A DNA stretch of 64,000 nucleotides from Nipponacmea schrenckii. Lineage: Eukaryota; Mollusca; Gastropoda; Lottiidae. The notes under the pieces were generated by a model. The model had not been told where the DNA came from and searched no databases. It saw nothing but the letters and a program-made list of their open reading frames with translations. Numbering within the stretch: the stretch's first letter is position 1; every line of letters begins with the position of its first letter. A program made the translations under genes and the position numbers. Shown piece by piece: positions 1 to 13,300 of this stretch. The stretch lies in assembly GCA_030562195.1 (NCBI GenBank), contig CM060203.1:8942208-9006207 (forward strand), given 5' to 3'.

Positions 1-3000
1 GAAAATTGAACATCAACATGTTTTGTCTGATATTAAAAGTTTAAAATCAAATTAAAACTTGTGAAATTTAATTATGTTCAGTCTAGAAATTTAGAGAAGA
101 ATTAATTTGTCAGAATGTTAATTCTTAAAGTATAATTAAGCAAGGTACCAGATTTCTAGCCGTATGTTTTTCACTATTTCTGTTTGTAGTTGAATGTAGG
201 ATGTATTACCTAGTTTTTATATGGAAGAAACTCTTTATTGGGCATTCAATAAGATTGACAGATTGTTTGCTTCAGTTTTTTTGAAAACCTAGAATTCCAC
301 TACAATAGATACATAATTGAACTTGGGAATTCAGAACACTGAGTTTTTATACACTGATGTAATTGAAATGTGTTGAATGGTTTCCTGGTTTGAAATTTCT
401 AGCATGTAATTTGATAGGTTTCAAGAATTAATTGAAAGAGATCAAGTAGTTATATCTGTCTCGATTTAAACTTCCACATTTTTCTTAACTTTAAATAGAT
501 ACTTCATTCTAAACAATGGGTTCATGATGACTTAGAAGGCATTAGTATAGGAAGAAGTCTACATGATCTGGCAGAAATGACAGTTAATTTAGATGTGGAA
601 TGAAGAGCACAATCTATTAATTCTATTCGTGTTATTGGCAGAACTGTTTTATATACCTCAGACTTGATATTTAAGTGCCACTTACATAAAAATAGTTTAT
701 TTGTGTATATTTCCTGAAAGATATTTATGTCCTGAAATAATATTTTAGTCACATGCCAAAATATCAGCTGACTTGTCGACAGAAATATTCTAACTAGAGA
801 ATAATGTCACATCAAGTGCTTGGTGATTTCTGTGATTTTAATGAAAGTTGATTTTATTTTAGATAAATTTGAATCTAAAAGCTATAACTTTAATTAAAGT
901 TATCATTCTTGCTATATAATGATGGCTATCATAAGCCTCTAGCATTAAATTTGTTTTTGATTATTGTATTTTATCGTTTTCGTCTGAAGATGTGAATTGG
1001 ATATTTTATTTGTTACCAATTACAGAATTAAATCATAGGGTATTATTATGTTAAGAACATTTGGCAATGTCTTAGATGTAGAATTTTTCCAGTAGCTCAT
1101 ATTTGACTGCTTTTGTTAGTGACTATTTTGTAATGTCATATTTTAACATTTATTAAGTCTGACTTTCACAATATATAATTTAATACTGTCCGCATTGTTT
1201 CTATCTCCAAGTTGACCTTGTGACATTATTCTTATTGTTCAATTGGAATTGATGGATTTATATTGAGTGTGTCAAGCTCTAAATTCATGATACATTTTAT
1301 GATTGAAGAACCAGTATGATTCTTTATCGGATTTCAGACTTTTAATACAGAATAAACATTAAATGTTTTACCAATCTGTGAATAGATATATAGTATTGGG
1401 AACACCTAGTGTGTCCAAACAGACAACAGTTTGAGCCACAATATTTATCTCCAAATCTACAAAATATTTAAACTGTTAAACTTTTGCTTCTGAAAAGGTT
1501 TCATATTCTATTCTGTTTCTTAAAAAATTAACAAATAATGTCCAATTCAAGAGAAATATATATACCACAACCAATTGAGACTAAATTTGTTTTTCAAATT
1601 TGAAGATCTTATTTGTTTATTACACTGGTGATGGATGAAAAACATTCTTGAGGTTGATTGAGTTCAGATCAAGAAAGTTAAAGTAAATGGATGACGTCTG
1701 GTTTCAGAATGAGATTAAGTTGTTATTTAAATAAACGTTCTGAAGTTGTGAGAAATGTGGTAGATTGTACAAGTTCTATTAAATTTTCTGTAATTAGATC
1801 AGCCTTTTTGTACACCAAGGTAAAATACAAGTCAGTAGATGTCCTTCCTCAAGATATAATACTTGATATGGATGATTGATAAATGTGTTCACTTCTGATT
1901 GAATATCAACATGGTGGGTATAAAGTGATGTCTGTTATTGAAGGAGTTGTTTTTTAAAGTTTTTCAATACTTAAATTAAATTGTTAAATTGCTAATGTAA
2001 AACGGTTGAATCTGTCTCACTGTAGATTTAATTAATCTAATTTTGTTGTATTCAGTCTTGTCAGAAGGATTTTATTCTGTGATCAAATTGCTGTTGATGT
2101 GATTAAAAGGTGATCAAAGACAATTTTGTGAAGAAAACATGTTAAAGTGTGGCTGTCAGCTTTGTGAAATGTTTTTGATAAGAGAGTGAAAGCAGGATAA
2201 GTTTATCTCATGTTTTTAGATTGATTAAAGTAGTTATAGATTATTTATAACAGTTTGTTTACTGGCTGATTCAAATGATAAACCTCTGATCGGGATTTTT
2301 CTACATCTTGGAGATTATTTTGTTTATCACTCAAAGGAAATAAAAGCCTTATCACTCTTTCTGTTCTATTTCAAATGAAAGGAACCTTGACTTTGATTAA
2401 ATACTTAAATTAAGTAACTTGTTGATGTTATTGCTAAAAGAGCAAAATCAAAGAAATCGAATTATTTTCATCAAATTGAATTCCTAATATGCTTTGATTT
2501 TTAAACTGGATTTATTAATGTTCCTTCCAGTTATACATGTGCTCATCTATTTTAATTATTTTAGATTTTTAATATGTAACCCACACATACCTGGTGAATA
2601 TATGTAAAGTAAATAAGTCCATGGAAAACTTGATATGAAAAGAGTATTGCACCTAATCCATGACAATATCAAAATTGTCCCCTTGAGAGAAATCTGAAAA
2701 AAAGTCAGCAACAGCAAACACTTGATACAAATTACATGAATATAGAAATACTAGAATGATATAAAATGAAGACTATAGAACTGTAACAAAGAGATGTGGT
2801 TTTACCAGCTGTAAAGAATGTATATTCAAGAGAATCTGAAGTGATATTACCACATCATTATTAAAACTATTTTCTTCGCTTCACCAAATAATTATAGAAT
2901 CATCACTGATAAGTTCTCTGTAAGATTTTATAATGCAGATAGATCTAGAAAATCAATTTAAAGAGTGGTATTTCTGAATTAGGTTTGATTAAGAGAACTG

Positions 3001-3712
3001 AAAGAGGTTGACGAATTTTCCTTAGAAATGTTGGCTAATCCAGTATTATACAGATAACCACCACTTCCAATATTTAGCTTTCAGATTTATATATTTCATT
3101 TAAATTCGGAGTACTTTTCAACGTAGGATTTTTTGAAAAATAACAAAATATTCATTCAACCTTCTTCAATGTCAGCATTTTTTGTGTAAAAAAAACTGGT
3201 TTATTTAGACAAGTAATTGACATGCGGTTAGAAAATTGATATCAAGGTGTTAGTTTGAAATAGGTTATATTTGTCAGAGATAAACCTAATTTATTGACTT
3301 AAGTACACTTTGTTAGTCATATATATATCATTGGAAATACTCAGGTTAAAAATTAGTTGCGATAAGCTTTGTAAACATCTTGTTTATGAACTGGAAAATT
3401 AGGCTTAATGCTTTTAGGTCTGTTGTTTGCTTTCTAATAAGGTACAGTTTCATTTGGTGTAAATGTTAGTATATTTAAAAGAATATCAGATATTCAGGAA
3501 GTAATAATAACTGTCTAATTAATATAGAATACTTCCGAGTTAAACTATTTCTAAAGCCAAATTGTTGTTTATGTTGGGTTTTTATTGGTATTGGTATAAT
3601 GGATAAAGAATAATGTCTATGCTTTTGATTTCTGTATTTTTACTGAGTTGTTTATATATTGAGGTTATTTCCATGCGATTTTGCTTAACAGTGGTGTTTT
3701 TTGTCTTTTCAG
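1..3712. other. AT-rich non-coding DNA upstream of the first visible AMPK gamma exon
   Basis: Probably intron sequence, because the exon at 3713 begins with a splice acceptor and needs an upstream coding exon. No exon with a conserved segment, RNA gene or clear repeat was recognised. The short open frames here have no recognisable protein features. Confidence 0.5.
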
Positions 3713-4321
3713 GATTTAAGTGCCTTTGCCATGCCCTTGATGGATTCAGATTATTCGGAAGGAGCAGGTGGTATGGAAGACGATTTTCGACAGCGTTCAG
3801 GCTCAGGTGGTATCAAGTCTCTGTTTGGTACAAAACCACGACAACGTAATAAATCAGGTGATGAACTGAAAGGAGATAAAAATAATTCACCGACATCTGG
3901 AAGTAAGATGAAAAATTTCTTTGAGAGTATTCGACCGCGCTCTAAGTCAGATGTGTCTGGAATGAAAAAACCTGGAAAAAAGGTTGCTGCTGCCGCACAT
4001 AATATGGACCGCTCAATGGATGAAGCAACCTTAGCACCGCAGTTAAATTCCAAAGGTGCTGCAAATTCTTCAGCCTCTCATGGAGCAACTTCTCATGGGG
4101 CAGCAGCCGTCACGCCTGTGCCGAAAGGATCGTCTAAAACATTGACACCTATGAGTGAAATATTGGAAGGTCAAATGTATAACTTTGGAGATAAAATGAC
4201 AGAAAGGAATCGACATAAATCAGGACCAGCAACTCCTGTGGAACAGTTTATGAGTAAATTTCGTAATCGGTCAAATTCAGATTCAAAACCTAGGAAACCT
4301 GTACCAACATTACCGCATGAG
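3713..4321 (+). CDS. PRKAG2: Long isoform-specific N-terminal exon of AMPK gamma
   Basis: A single 609-nt exon (203 codons) between an acceptor (tttcag at 3707-3712) and a donor (gtatgt at 4322). It encodes a Ser-, Lys- and Arg-rich, probably disordered region before the CBS domains. After [13 protein letters not shown] come two related basophilic motifs, [11 protein letters not shown] and [11 protein letters not shown]. Between them lie an Ala/Ser/His-rich stretch ([11 protein letters not shown]) and proline-directed sites (TPVP, TPM, ATPVE). An in-frame TTG lies in the upstream intron and is not a credible start. Gamma-2 type N-terminal extensions are known to carry phosphorylation sites; that role here is inferred. 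The next exon (5161-5212, encoding [13 protein letters not shown]) continues the Ser/Pro-rich character. Confidence 0.9.
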
Positions 4322-7300
4322 GTATGTTTCTTTTTTATATGTACACATGTTTCAGTCTTATTTCTAACTCTTATTTACACTACGATATATAATGCTACTT
4401 TTTATAAAAAGCGTGATATTATAGTGGTTTAAGAGCATTGCCTGATTTATTGTTATGAAATCTAATTATTATATGAGTCCAAATCCTACAACGTTAATTT
4501 GTGAATACAACAGAGCAGCAGGCCTGTTCATGACCTGTTTAATCTCTAATGCTAACCCCAGCATCAACCTTAATAATGCATGATGCAGCTTGAGATATGC
4601 AGCAAATTAAGGAATAATTACTTTTTTATGAATTAGATATAGACCATATTAATTTGATTCATATTGATTTTAATAAACCTGGTAAATTCTATTGGAATGT
4701 TCTGCACCATGTCAAACAATATTATGTTTCAAAGTTGTATGGAGTAATGCTTCCAGACCTAATTATGGTTAAGAAAAAAGATTTAGAGAAGGATAATCTG
4801 ATCAGTATAAAGCTGAAGGCAATAAAACTTGATATACCCAAAAAATAAATGAATTTGAGATGCAATAAATTCCAGGTTCATTTCTGGAATGATCAGTTTG
4901 AAACAATACATTTAAAAATCTTAAACAATTTCTTATATCTACTTGACATGGAATTGCATCTAATTGATTTTGGCAATTAGCTTAGATAGCAGAGGGATGG
5001 ATTCTGTCTGCAAGGTACTATAGTGCTGTATGTGCCAGGTATTGAGCACGACATTTCAAGTCTCAGCATTGTGCCGGCTTTCAATTTATTCAAAGATTGC
5101 CAGAGATAAATTAGGCATACCCTATTCCCAAGCATAACAACATTTTATTTATCATTTTAGAAAACATTGAGTCCACCTTCCAGTCCAAAACCACATCAAG
5201 AGATAAGTGGTGGTAAGTTATGACTTGTTTTCTTCCTTCCATTAACTTTTTTCATGTTAATTTCTGTTTAATTTAGTTTAGGGTGTTATATGAGATACTC
5301 TCCTATAGAAGCATTGGTCTAGGTCACAAAAAGAAAAAATGGATTTCAGCATACACAAATTTGATAATAGATTATCTACGTCTGTAGAGGTTTACCAGAT
5401 AAACTAATGATCAAAAAGTGATAACTAAAAGGGAGGTATTGAAGGGGATCTAATATAAGACAGTTCATCTGTACAGTTTTCTGTCTTAAGGTGCCCTTAC
5501 ACCATATCTCTATCACCATACTAGTTGTACATGGTTGTAAAGTGGCCATGAACTTCCAAACATTGGTAATCACTATGATGTGAGGGTCACTTAACCAAGT
5601 TATATTGACATGACATTGGTCAACTTGTTTATTCCACTTACAGCCAGACCATTGTCCCCTAGTCTAGTTTGGATTATGTGTGAGAGCAAGAATTATATGG
5701 GCATTTATATCTGATGTAAATATCAGTGATCTTAAGACTTGTATATTGACTGGTAAACACAGTATGAAAATGAATATAGAGTTTTTAAATGATTATTGAT
5801 AGCTATTATAAAAATCGCTTTGTTAAATGTATCAATTTCTCATAAATCATCCATTATTTCCAGTTATTTGTTATTGGAGATTAAGTGCAAGTAAGCCAGT
5901 ACAGGGTGTTATGACCTGTGAAATACTATTATTTATGTTGTCTTAGTCTTTCCACAGGCAGTATTCTTTCCTACTTTATCTTCTTCTATTGTTACCAATA
6001 CACCCTTTTCACACTAGTCAAACAAACACAGGCTAACTGTGTATCCTTAATAATCAATATGATCCACAATCTTACTGTAAAAGGGTGATTTGTGCTATCC
6101 TTTGACTTATTTTAACTACATATTACTTTTGGTATATTATGATAAACCCAGAATCGTATTTAGAAATATCTGATAAATCCTTCATACTTTATTTGCAAAG
6201 GTTACACTCATTAATCTAATTTCAATTTTTAAGTTAAAATCTGTTAGAATATGAATCATTAATCTATATTTTGCCTTCATTTGAATGCATCTGGACAGTA
6301 ATGTTGATGTAAAGTGAGATTTAGCATCTTTATTTAAGGATCTTGGTTTAAAAAAAAAGGAAGAACAAGAAAACTAGCTTTGTTGTGGCAGGATCCTTCA
6401 AATTAATTATGTGTTTGTGAATTTGTCACCGTTAATTGGAGAATGTTTCGTCTGTGATGTTGATGAGAGGGACATCAATTTACATTGCTTGTGTTTAATC
6501 TCTATTCATCTCACTCAAAATGTACAAGTTTCAAAGATAAATAGAACCATGAACAGGTTTAATCTACAACGAATGAAGTAATCATGTGGCTGCTCTAAAT
6601 GAATCATTCCCTGTTTTTAATCAGTTTTAAAATGAGCAATTTCAACATGATCTTTTGAATTAGTTCAAGTCTCCTTTCTGTTGTATTTTAAATACTTCAT
6701 TGGACTTTTGTCTTCTACATATTGATTGAAATAAAATTCCTGCTGACAAAATTCTCAGAACAATTCCACGTGATGAAAAAGGTTAATGTCCATCTTCTTA
6801 CAATAGCTGCTGAATACTACTTTAAACAGATTCATGAATTTAAATTAACTGTTTAAAATAGTATCGCCATGGTTTTCAACCCAATATTGTCCCTATTAGT
6901 GATGCAGTTAAGATTAGTTTATAGAAGGCGATAATTCAAGTTCCCTCTACTTATGAAACAACTTCTGATGTGGACTTGACTTGACTTTTGCAGTTCAGTT
7001 GTAATATAAGTATTATTTCCTAAGGGAAAAACAAGTAGTATTTCCACATTTTCTAGATATATTGAGAACCCTGCTGGTATAATGATGTAGGTGTAAATGA
7101 CATGAGCGAATAAACAGCCTTTTATTTTATTTATAAATAATAAATCTATAAATATATAATATCTTGCTATGCAGTACAATCATTATCAACTGGAAAAACA
7201 AAAAAAAATCACATTGGTATTGATTGGTATTAAATTAGATAATGTGCTGAAAATTTCCATTTCTGTACCATGATGCTATTTGTTTTTTTATCAAAAATAT

Positions 7301-10300
7301 CGTGGTTGTGGGTTCTCATCTTAAGTTATCTTTCCTAATTAACCCAGCCAACCTAGCATTGAATAGCAAAGGTAATGGATTGTATCTTCCTGGGTCAATA
7401 TCAATCAAGCAATGAATTATTACAGTAGGAGAGTAGACACCTCCATCAAATTGGTGGGGCCATTTTAATTTCTGCTTCATCAAGTTTTATAGAGTAATAT
7501 GACAGTGATAAATGAGACATTTCCCCCTTCCGTTTAAATTCTAACATTTCTGATTTAGTTTTTATATCAGATAAGTCTGAAGGCTTAACCATTTATATTT
7601 CAGTTGGATCTAAGTTGATATTAAAGGGGCACAGTCTTGATTTGTTTCGGACAATCATCCGACAGCCTCAAACACATGAAATCTTTTGTTTAGCTAATCA
7701 GAAATAGTCTACAGAGCTTACCTTTGAAATTTGAGCCTTCAAATCCATGGGTATACATATTTATCCGTGTTTGAAAATCATAATGTCTTAAGATATTATG
7801 AACGTCCCGCCATATTGGAAAATCAAAGAGTTATAAATAGACTACTGCGCAGGCCCACACTGATAAAACAAAAAGAAAGTACATGTAATAGCAATTGTAG
7901 ATTTTGTCAACAGGACACACAATTTTCAGACTGACTGAAGACCAGCCGCGTACAGCACGGAAAAAAAATAAAAAGTGAAATTTTTGAGGTATATTTCAAG
8001 GTATTTTGCGATTTTCTTAGAGCTCAAGTATTTCTGAGGACTGTTTAAATGTAACAAAGGCCCAAAACGACCCCTAAAAATCAAGATTGTGCCCCTTTAA
8101 GTCTTTGATTAAGAAACATTTTACTGAAGACGTACAAAATATAAAGCCCCTTTTTCTGATTTCTTGACTTGGCTCTGATGTTAAAAAGTAAGGTGTCAGC
8201 TTCTTTTCTTCTGTTCGTCAGACTTCAAGATGTCTATTTCAAGACTTCTGTTACATAAGTCTCTTATCTGTGTTTAACCTACCCTCTGTGTGAGGTGATA
8301 CCTAAGTTAATCACCCTTCAATGACTGATTGACCAAGACCATGATACATCGACTTTGTATGTATAAGATATAGACCTATACGAGGTTAATATTCGAAAAA
8401 AAATGTTGAGGGCTTGCCTGAGACATTTTTTCCAATATTAACCGAGGGGTTTGAGGTCTATATCTAACTTACAATCCAAGGAAAACTATGTTTCTTTTTT
8501 ACTATTAACCCCCCTTTACCGATAGATTCGTCCACAGGTTAATATATGAAATAATCGTCGTCGACATCAAAGATAATATAATACTGTGGATTGTAAGGTA
8601 ATATAGGAACCAGTACAGAAAACCCCTCTAAATCGACAGGCATTTGGTCCTGTAATTAATGCCGGTTTGGTGGGTTTGTCGGTTTGGATTTTGCCAGTAA
8701 GGATAATCAGTCAATTAACAAACTTTGGAGCAACAGTAACCGAATGTGTTATCCTTTCCTATAACTTCCTAACAGGAACTGTCTAGAAATCAATAATGAC
8801 ATTTGGTTAATTATACATTAAAGTCATAAAATTATTTTTTGTGGTTCAGATGAAGGTTTTTTTTTTCATTTAAATATGCTTTATTAGTTTTAATTCCATT
8901 GTCATCTAATTGTCCATGAAACATTGTTTAAGAAATAGTAGGCTATATAGGAATGATAGGAAACACATAAAAAAGGTTGAAGTACTAATTAAAAAGAAAG
9001 ATTAATTAACAGAATAATTTCATTTACTGTAGGCCTATTTACATTCTCATTAAATTAATAACTGATCTATATTCAATCAAATCCCCAGTCACCAATCTAA
9101 ATTCAATCAAAACACAATTTGTTGGAATAAATAGAATTAAATCTATTGTTTCACTACTTGAATAATTGTGGATGAATAGCCTACACAGGGAATGGAATAA
9201 ATATCTCCTGATTTCATTTTAAAAGGACCTTCCAAATCATAACCTTTGTTAATATATAAATCCTTTTCAAAACAAAATTCATTTACTGAACTAAACACAA
9301 TTTACCCAATGTGGTTAAACTATGAAATAGTCCTGGTCAAGCCTATAAAGATGTAGATTATGTAGGGTTACCGTAATATTTCTATTACATTGTAAAATTG
9401 TAAAACTCAAAAGACCAAGGCAATTAGGCTTTTGGAATAGTAGGCTACATATTACATCCAGTTTGACTTACTTTACATCTGTGATGCAGATTTTAGTTTT
9501 TTCCTCGCCAAAGATTCCTCAACCTTGAATAATAGTATGAAGATCTCATATAATTTTTCATTATAAAGAGTTAAGTTGACTCAAGGGAAGTAACAAGGAT
9601 TTTCATGCATAGAATCAGACAAGAAATAAATTATCAGACACTTTGCTCTACTTCATTGAAGAATGGACTCTCCCAACCTGACCTTGTTGTTAGAAGAGTG
9701 GAATTTTACAATAACAACCTCCCTCTCAATTCTAATGGAATTGTCTGAGTAGTTTCCAGACTGGTGAATTATGGGATAGCAAGAATGGCCTTGAAAGGTG
9801 AAGTGACCTCAAGGCAAAGTTGAAGTACTGTGTGTTGTCTATGAATGATATTGTGAGAAGATAATAATACTCATATGATATAAGTTGAAAAATGAGTTTT
9901 TGTAAGTGTGTTGGCTCAGTGACTGAGCTATTAGATGTTTACTATTGTCACATCATACCTGTATTAACCATACATAAACAAACAAACATTGATTTGATAT
10001 TTCATTAGACTAATTCCGTTTTCTTGCAGTGTTGATAACCTGCCAAGTTTTTATGTTCTGTGACTAATGCAGTAGATATAGATTAACTTATTGATTCCTT
10101 GTTGTGTTTTCCCCAGTTTCATTTTCCTTTTTAGTATGAAATTCTATGGTCAACGAGGTGTCTAGAAAGGTCAGACCTATTCTGATTCAGTTTTTATGAA
10201 TGTCATGAAAGTTGTATAATATGGCTTCTTCAAGTCATATGTTTATACTGTCACTGATGCCATATAAGATTGACCTAGATTTCTTTTGTTCATGTTAGTT

Positions 10301-13300
10301 TCATCCGATGCACCATAAGAAACTTTCTAAAACTATGGCTAGATAGGATAAGAAATAGAAAGCTACTGTTTCTTCCCCTTTCCTACAAGTAGCCTAATCT
10401 GTTTAACAGATTTGGTTTGATATTGAAATGCTAATCAGGCTCACATGATGTTCGTGCTGTAAGATTTTCTAAATCTCATCTGTAGGTGTTCGATTTAGCA
10501 TTGTCTGCATTTAAGATCATATTTATAGGTTACTGTCATTAGGCCTACAGGGAAATATTTATTAAAAATACCCTTTTTAGGACATCTGTTTTTTTTATTT
10601 GGTCTTGAAGGCGCCTTTTCTGAATCTTTTGTACAGATGTTTTGAAGCCCAGATATTTTTGTCTTTTATTGTCATATCAAGTGATTGATAATTAAAACCA
10701 ATGAATTGAATGGAGTTATGTTTCCTACTCTCCTGAACCTTATGGGCTACTGGTAATGTTGACACCATGTAGTTGCAATGAGGGAAATTATGCACAGTGG
10801 CACAAGTCTACTCTTGTTATGATTTAAGAGGGATTTTTAACATGCACAGACTAGGGCCTTGTTTTTTATGTCCTATCCAAATGACTAGATGCTCTTTCCA
10901 TGTCAGTCACTGACAAAGGGAAATGTATAGATTATAGTGATCATAAGAACTATTCAAAAAACAATTGGCACAGTTTTGAAGTTATGTTTACAAATAGACC
11001 TATTGTTTTGTGACATATCCATTCAATATACCCATATAGCGAACTCAGAGTATTTGAATTGCTGTTGCTAGATAAAGGTTGTATTTTACAATAATCAATT
11101 GGTAGAACTATGACTAGTTTTAGAGCAAGAAATCAATCTTTCTTTTTATATAAATCATATATTTTTTCTCTTATATTATACCTCAGTTCAATTAAGGAAT
11201 AGTGAGCTTTATAATAAAAATAATCATGATGCCAACCACAGAATGTGATTGGATTATCTTTGAAAATATTTTGCAGCAGAACCTTTAATAATAATCATGT
11301 TGCCAACCACAGAATGTGATTGGATTATCTTTGACAATATTTTGCAGCAGAAATCTTTAAAGTCTGAAATTGTTTTCAATGTAACTTAACCTTTTAGCTT
11401 ATACTTTGTACTGTTGATTGAGCTTGATCAGCTCTTTCTATAAATTAGCTTTTGGTAAATGGTTATACCATGTTTTTGAAAGGTTCTTAAAGTCTGTCAT
11501 TTCAGAAAGATGATTTTGAATTCTGATATGTCAAAATTAAATTGCTGCGATAGAAAATGTACAAAATTTACATACGTGGTAAAACTCAATATAGCTACAT
11601 GTACATGCATCAGTGTCATGTCTTGTATTGCTGTTCACAAATATAATTCTTGACATTTGGATAACAGAAAGTACACGAGATCTATTTTGAGAATAATCGA
11701 TGAATTCAAAGTGACACACATTTCTTAATAAAGGTTCATGTCTTCTTGGATTTAAAAAAAATTAAAACAGGAATTCAATTCAAGCTAAAAACTAAATTAA
11801 TGAGAGTAATATTAAGTAAATATTGTGTCATATTAGATTCATTGATTCTTCAGTTTTCTTTTTTTATTTGTTAACAAATCTTATTATAAAGATGATCATA
11901 GTTTTTGCTTGAATCACAGTGGTCCTGATTTTAACTCATCAGTCACATTCTGACATTGTTAGCAGAATTTGAATTTATCTGTAAATGAATGACAAATCCC
12001 AATATTTGGCATATTTAGCCAATGCCGTTTAAATTTTGTCCATCATTGCACATAACATTATTCTTTAGTTTACTACTGGAAGATGAGAGGTCATTTTGAT
12101 GCAAATTTTTCTCATTGCATAGTTCTCTTTTTGTATCCTTAATAAATTTGCCTGAGATGTACAAATAAAAACTTATTTCAAATTTAGAATAAGAGTAAAT
12201 CAAAAATATTTGAATATTTCAATTGGACAATTATTGGACAAAATGATTTCTGTATATAAGCTTATACATTGCAATGAAATTTTTTAATGTTTGTACCATA
12301 TTTATTTCCTAATCTGGTTATTACTAATTTAAAGTTATTATAAATTGATCATGTCATTGAACAAGGAATATAGGACAGTAGAGAATTCTTCTTTAATAAG
12401 TTTTGAAATTTATTTTTACTTGTTTTGATAATTATATATTTCTGCTCTTTTCTTTTCTTTTTTAAAAAAAAGTATTGTTCTGATTGATTTGAATGATTCT
12501 GTGATTTGTTTATTTCCTTTACAAGAGAGTTATTGCCCTTGACTAAAGGGAAATGGAGGGAAGTTATAGAGAATATAGTTAAGATCTATGTGATCATATC
12601 TACCAGTGCTATGTTACTTCGTCTTGCCTGGCAAGCTATCTTTTATTAAGGTAATAACCTTGTCCTATAAGATTGTTAACTAATAAATATACTGTTGCAG
12701 GTTTGAAAGGGTAAAAAATTATTATCTAAGATATAAGTCATCTTAATTACTAATCAATTAATTTCATGACTTGACTTTTTCTTACCCTCTTTCTGTAATG
12801 AAGATTAGGATAGGTTGTATGATTGATTGATTTAGTACAACCTTAGCTAGTGGTCGCGACATCACATGTGGTGACCCAGATTTATTTAATCTCTTGTTTA
12901 CTAATACTCCAGCTATATGGTGACTTGTATATAATAACAATTTTTAATATGGTTTAAAATCATAAGGAGGGTCTAATCATTTTTTCTGCCCTACAGGGAA
13001 TGCAGAAAACCATGTGTTTTGATTGGTTAGATCTTAGCACATCAATGAATCTGATTGGTCAATTGTATAATTTATTTATTTGTCGTAAAATGTAAACATT
13101 ATAGCCACATGACTGGATGATAAGTGCTTCATTTGGTTTATCCAGTGAGAGTAGAATATAAACTATATATGATAATTGTCAGCTCCATGGCTGTATTGGA
13201 GTGCTATACTGACATGGCCTATTTCACAGCTTGTCCAGTATTGTGATATTTTTTCTAAACAGTGGAGTTTTCAAGCTTGTCGTTGTATTATTGCGGATGT

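Noticed and set aside
3613..3849. Alternative open frame over the start of the long AMPK gamma exon
   Set aside because: It is a shadow frame. The overlapping frame carries the DLSAFAMPL match and continues through correct splice phases.
12830..12880. tRNA-like palindromic segment (cgcgacatcacatgtggtgac)
   Set aside because: No cloverleaf arms, A/B boxes or terminator could be drawn; no tRNA or rRNA gene was recognised anywhere in the window.
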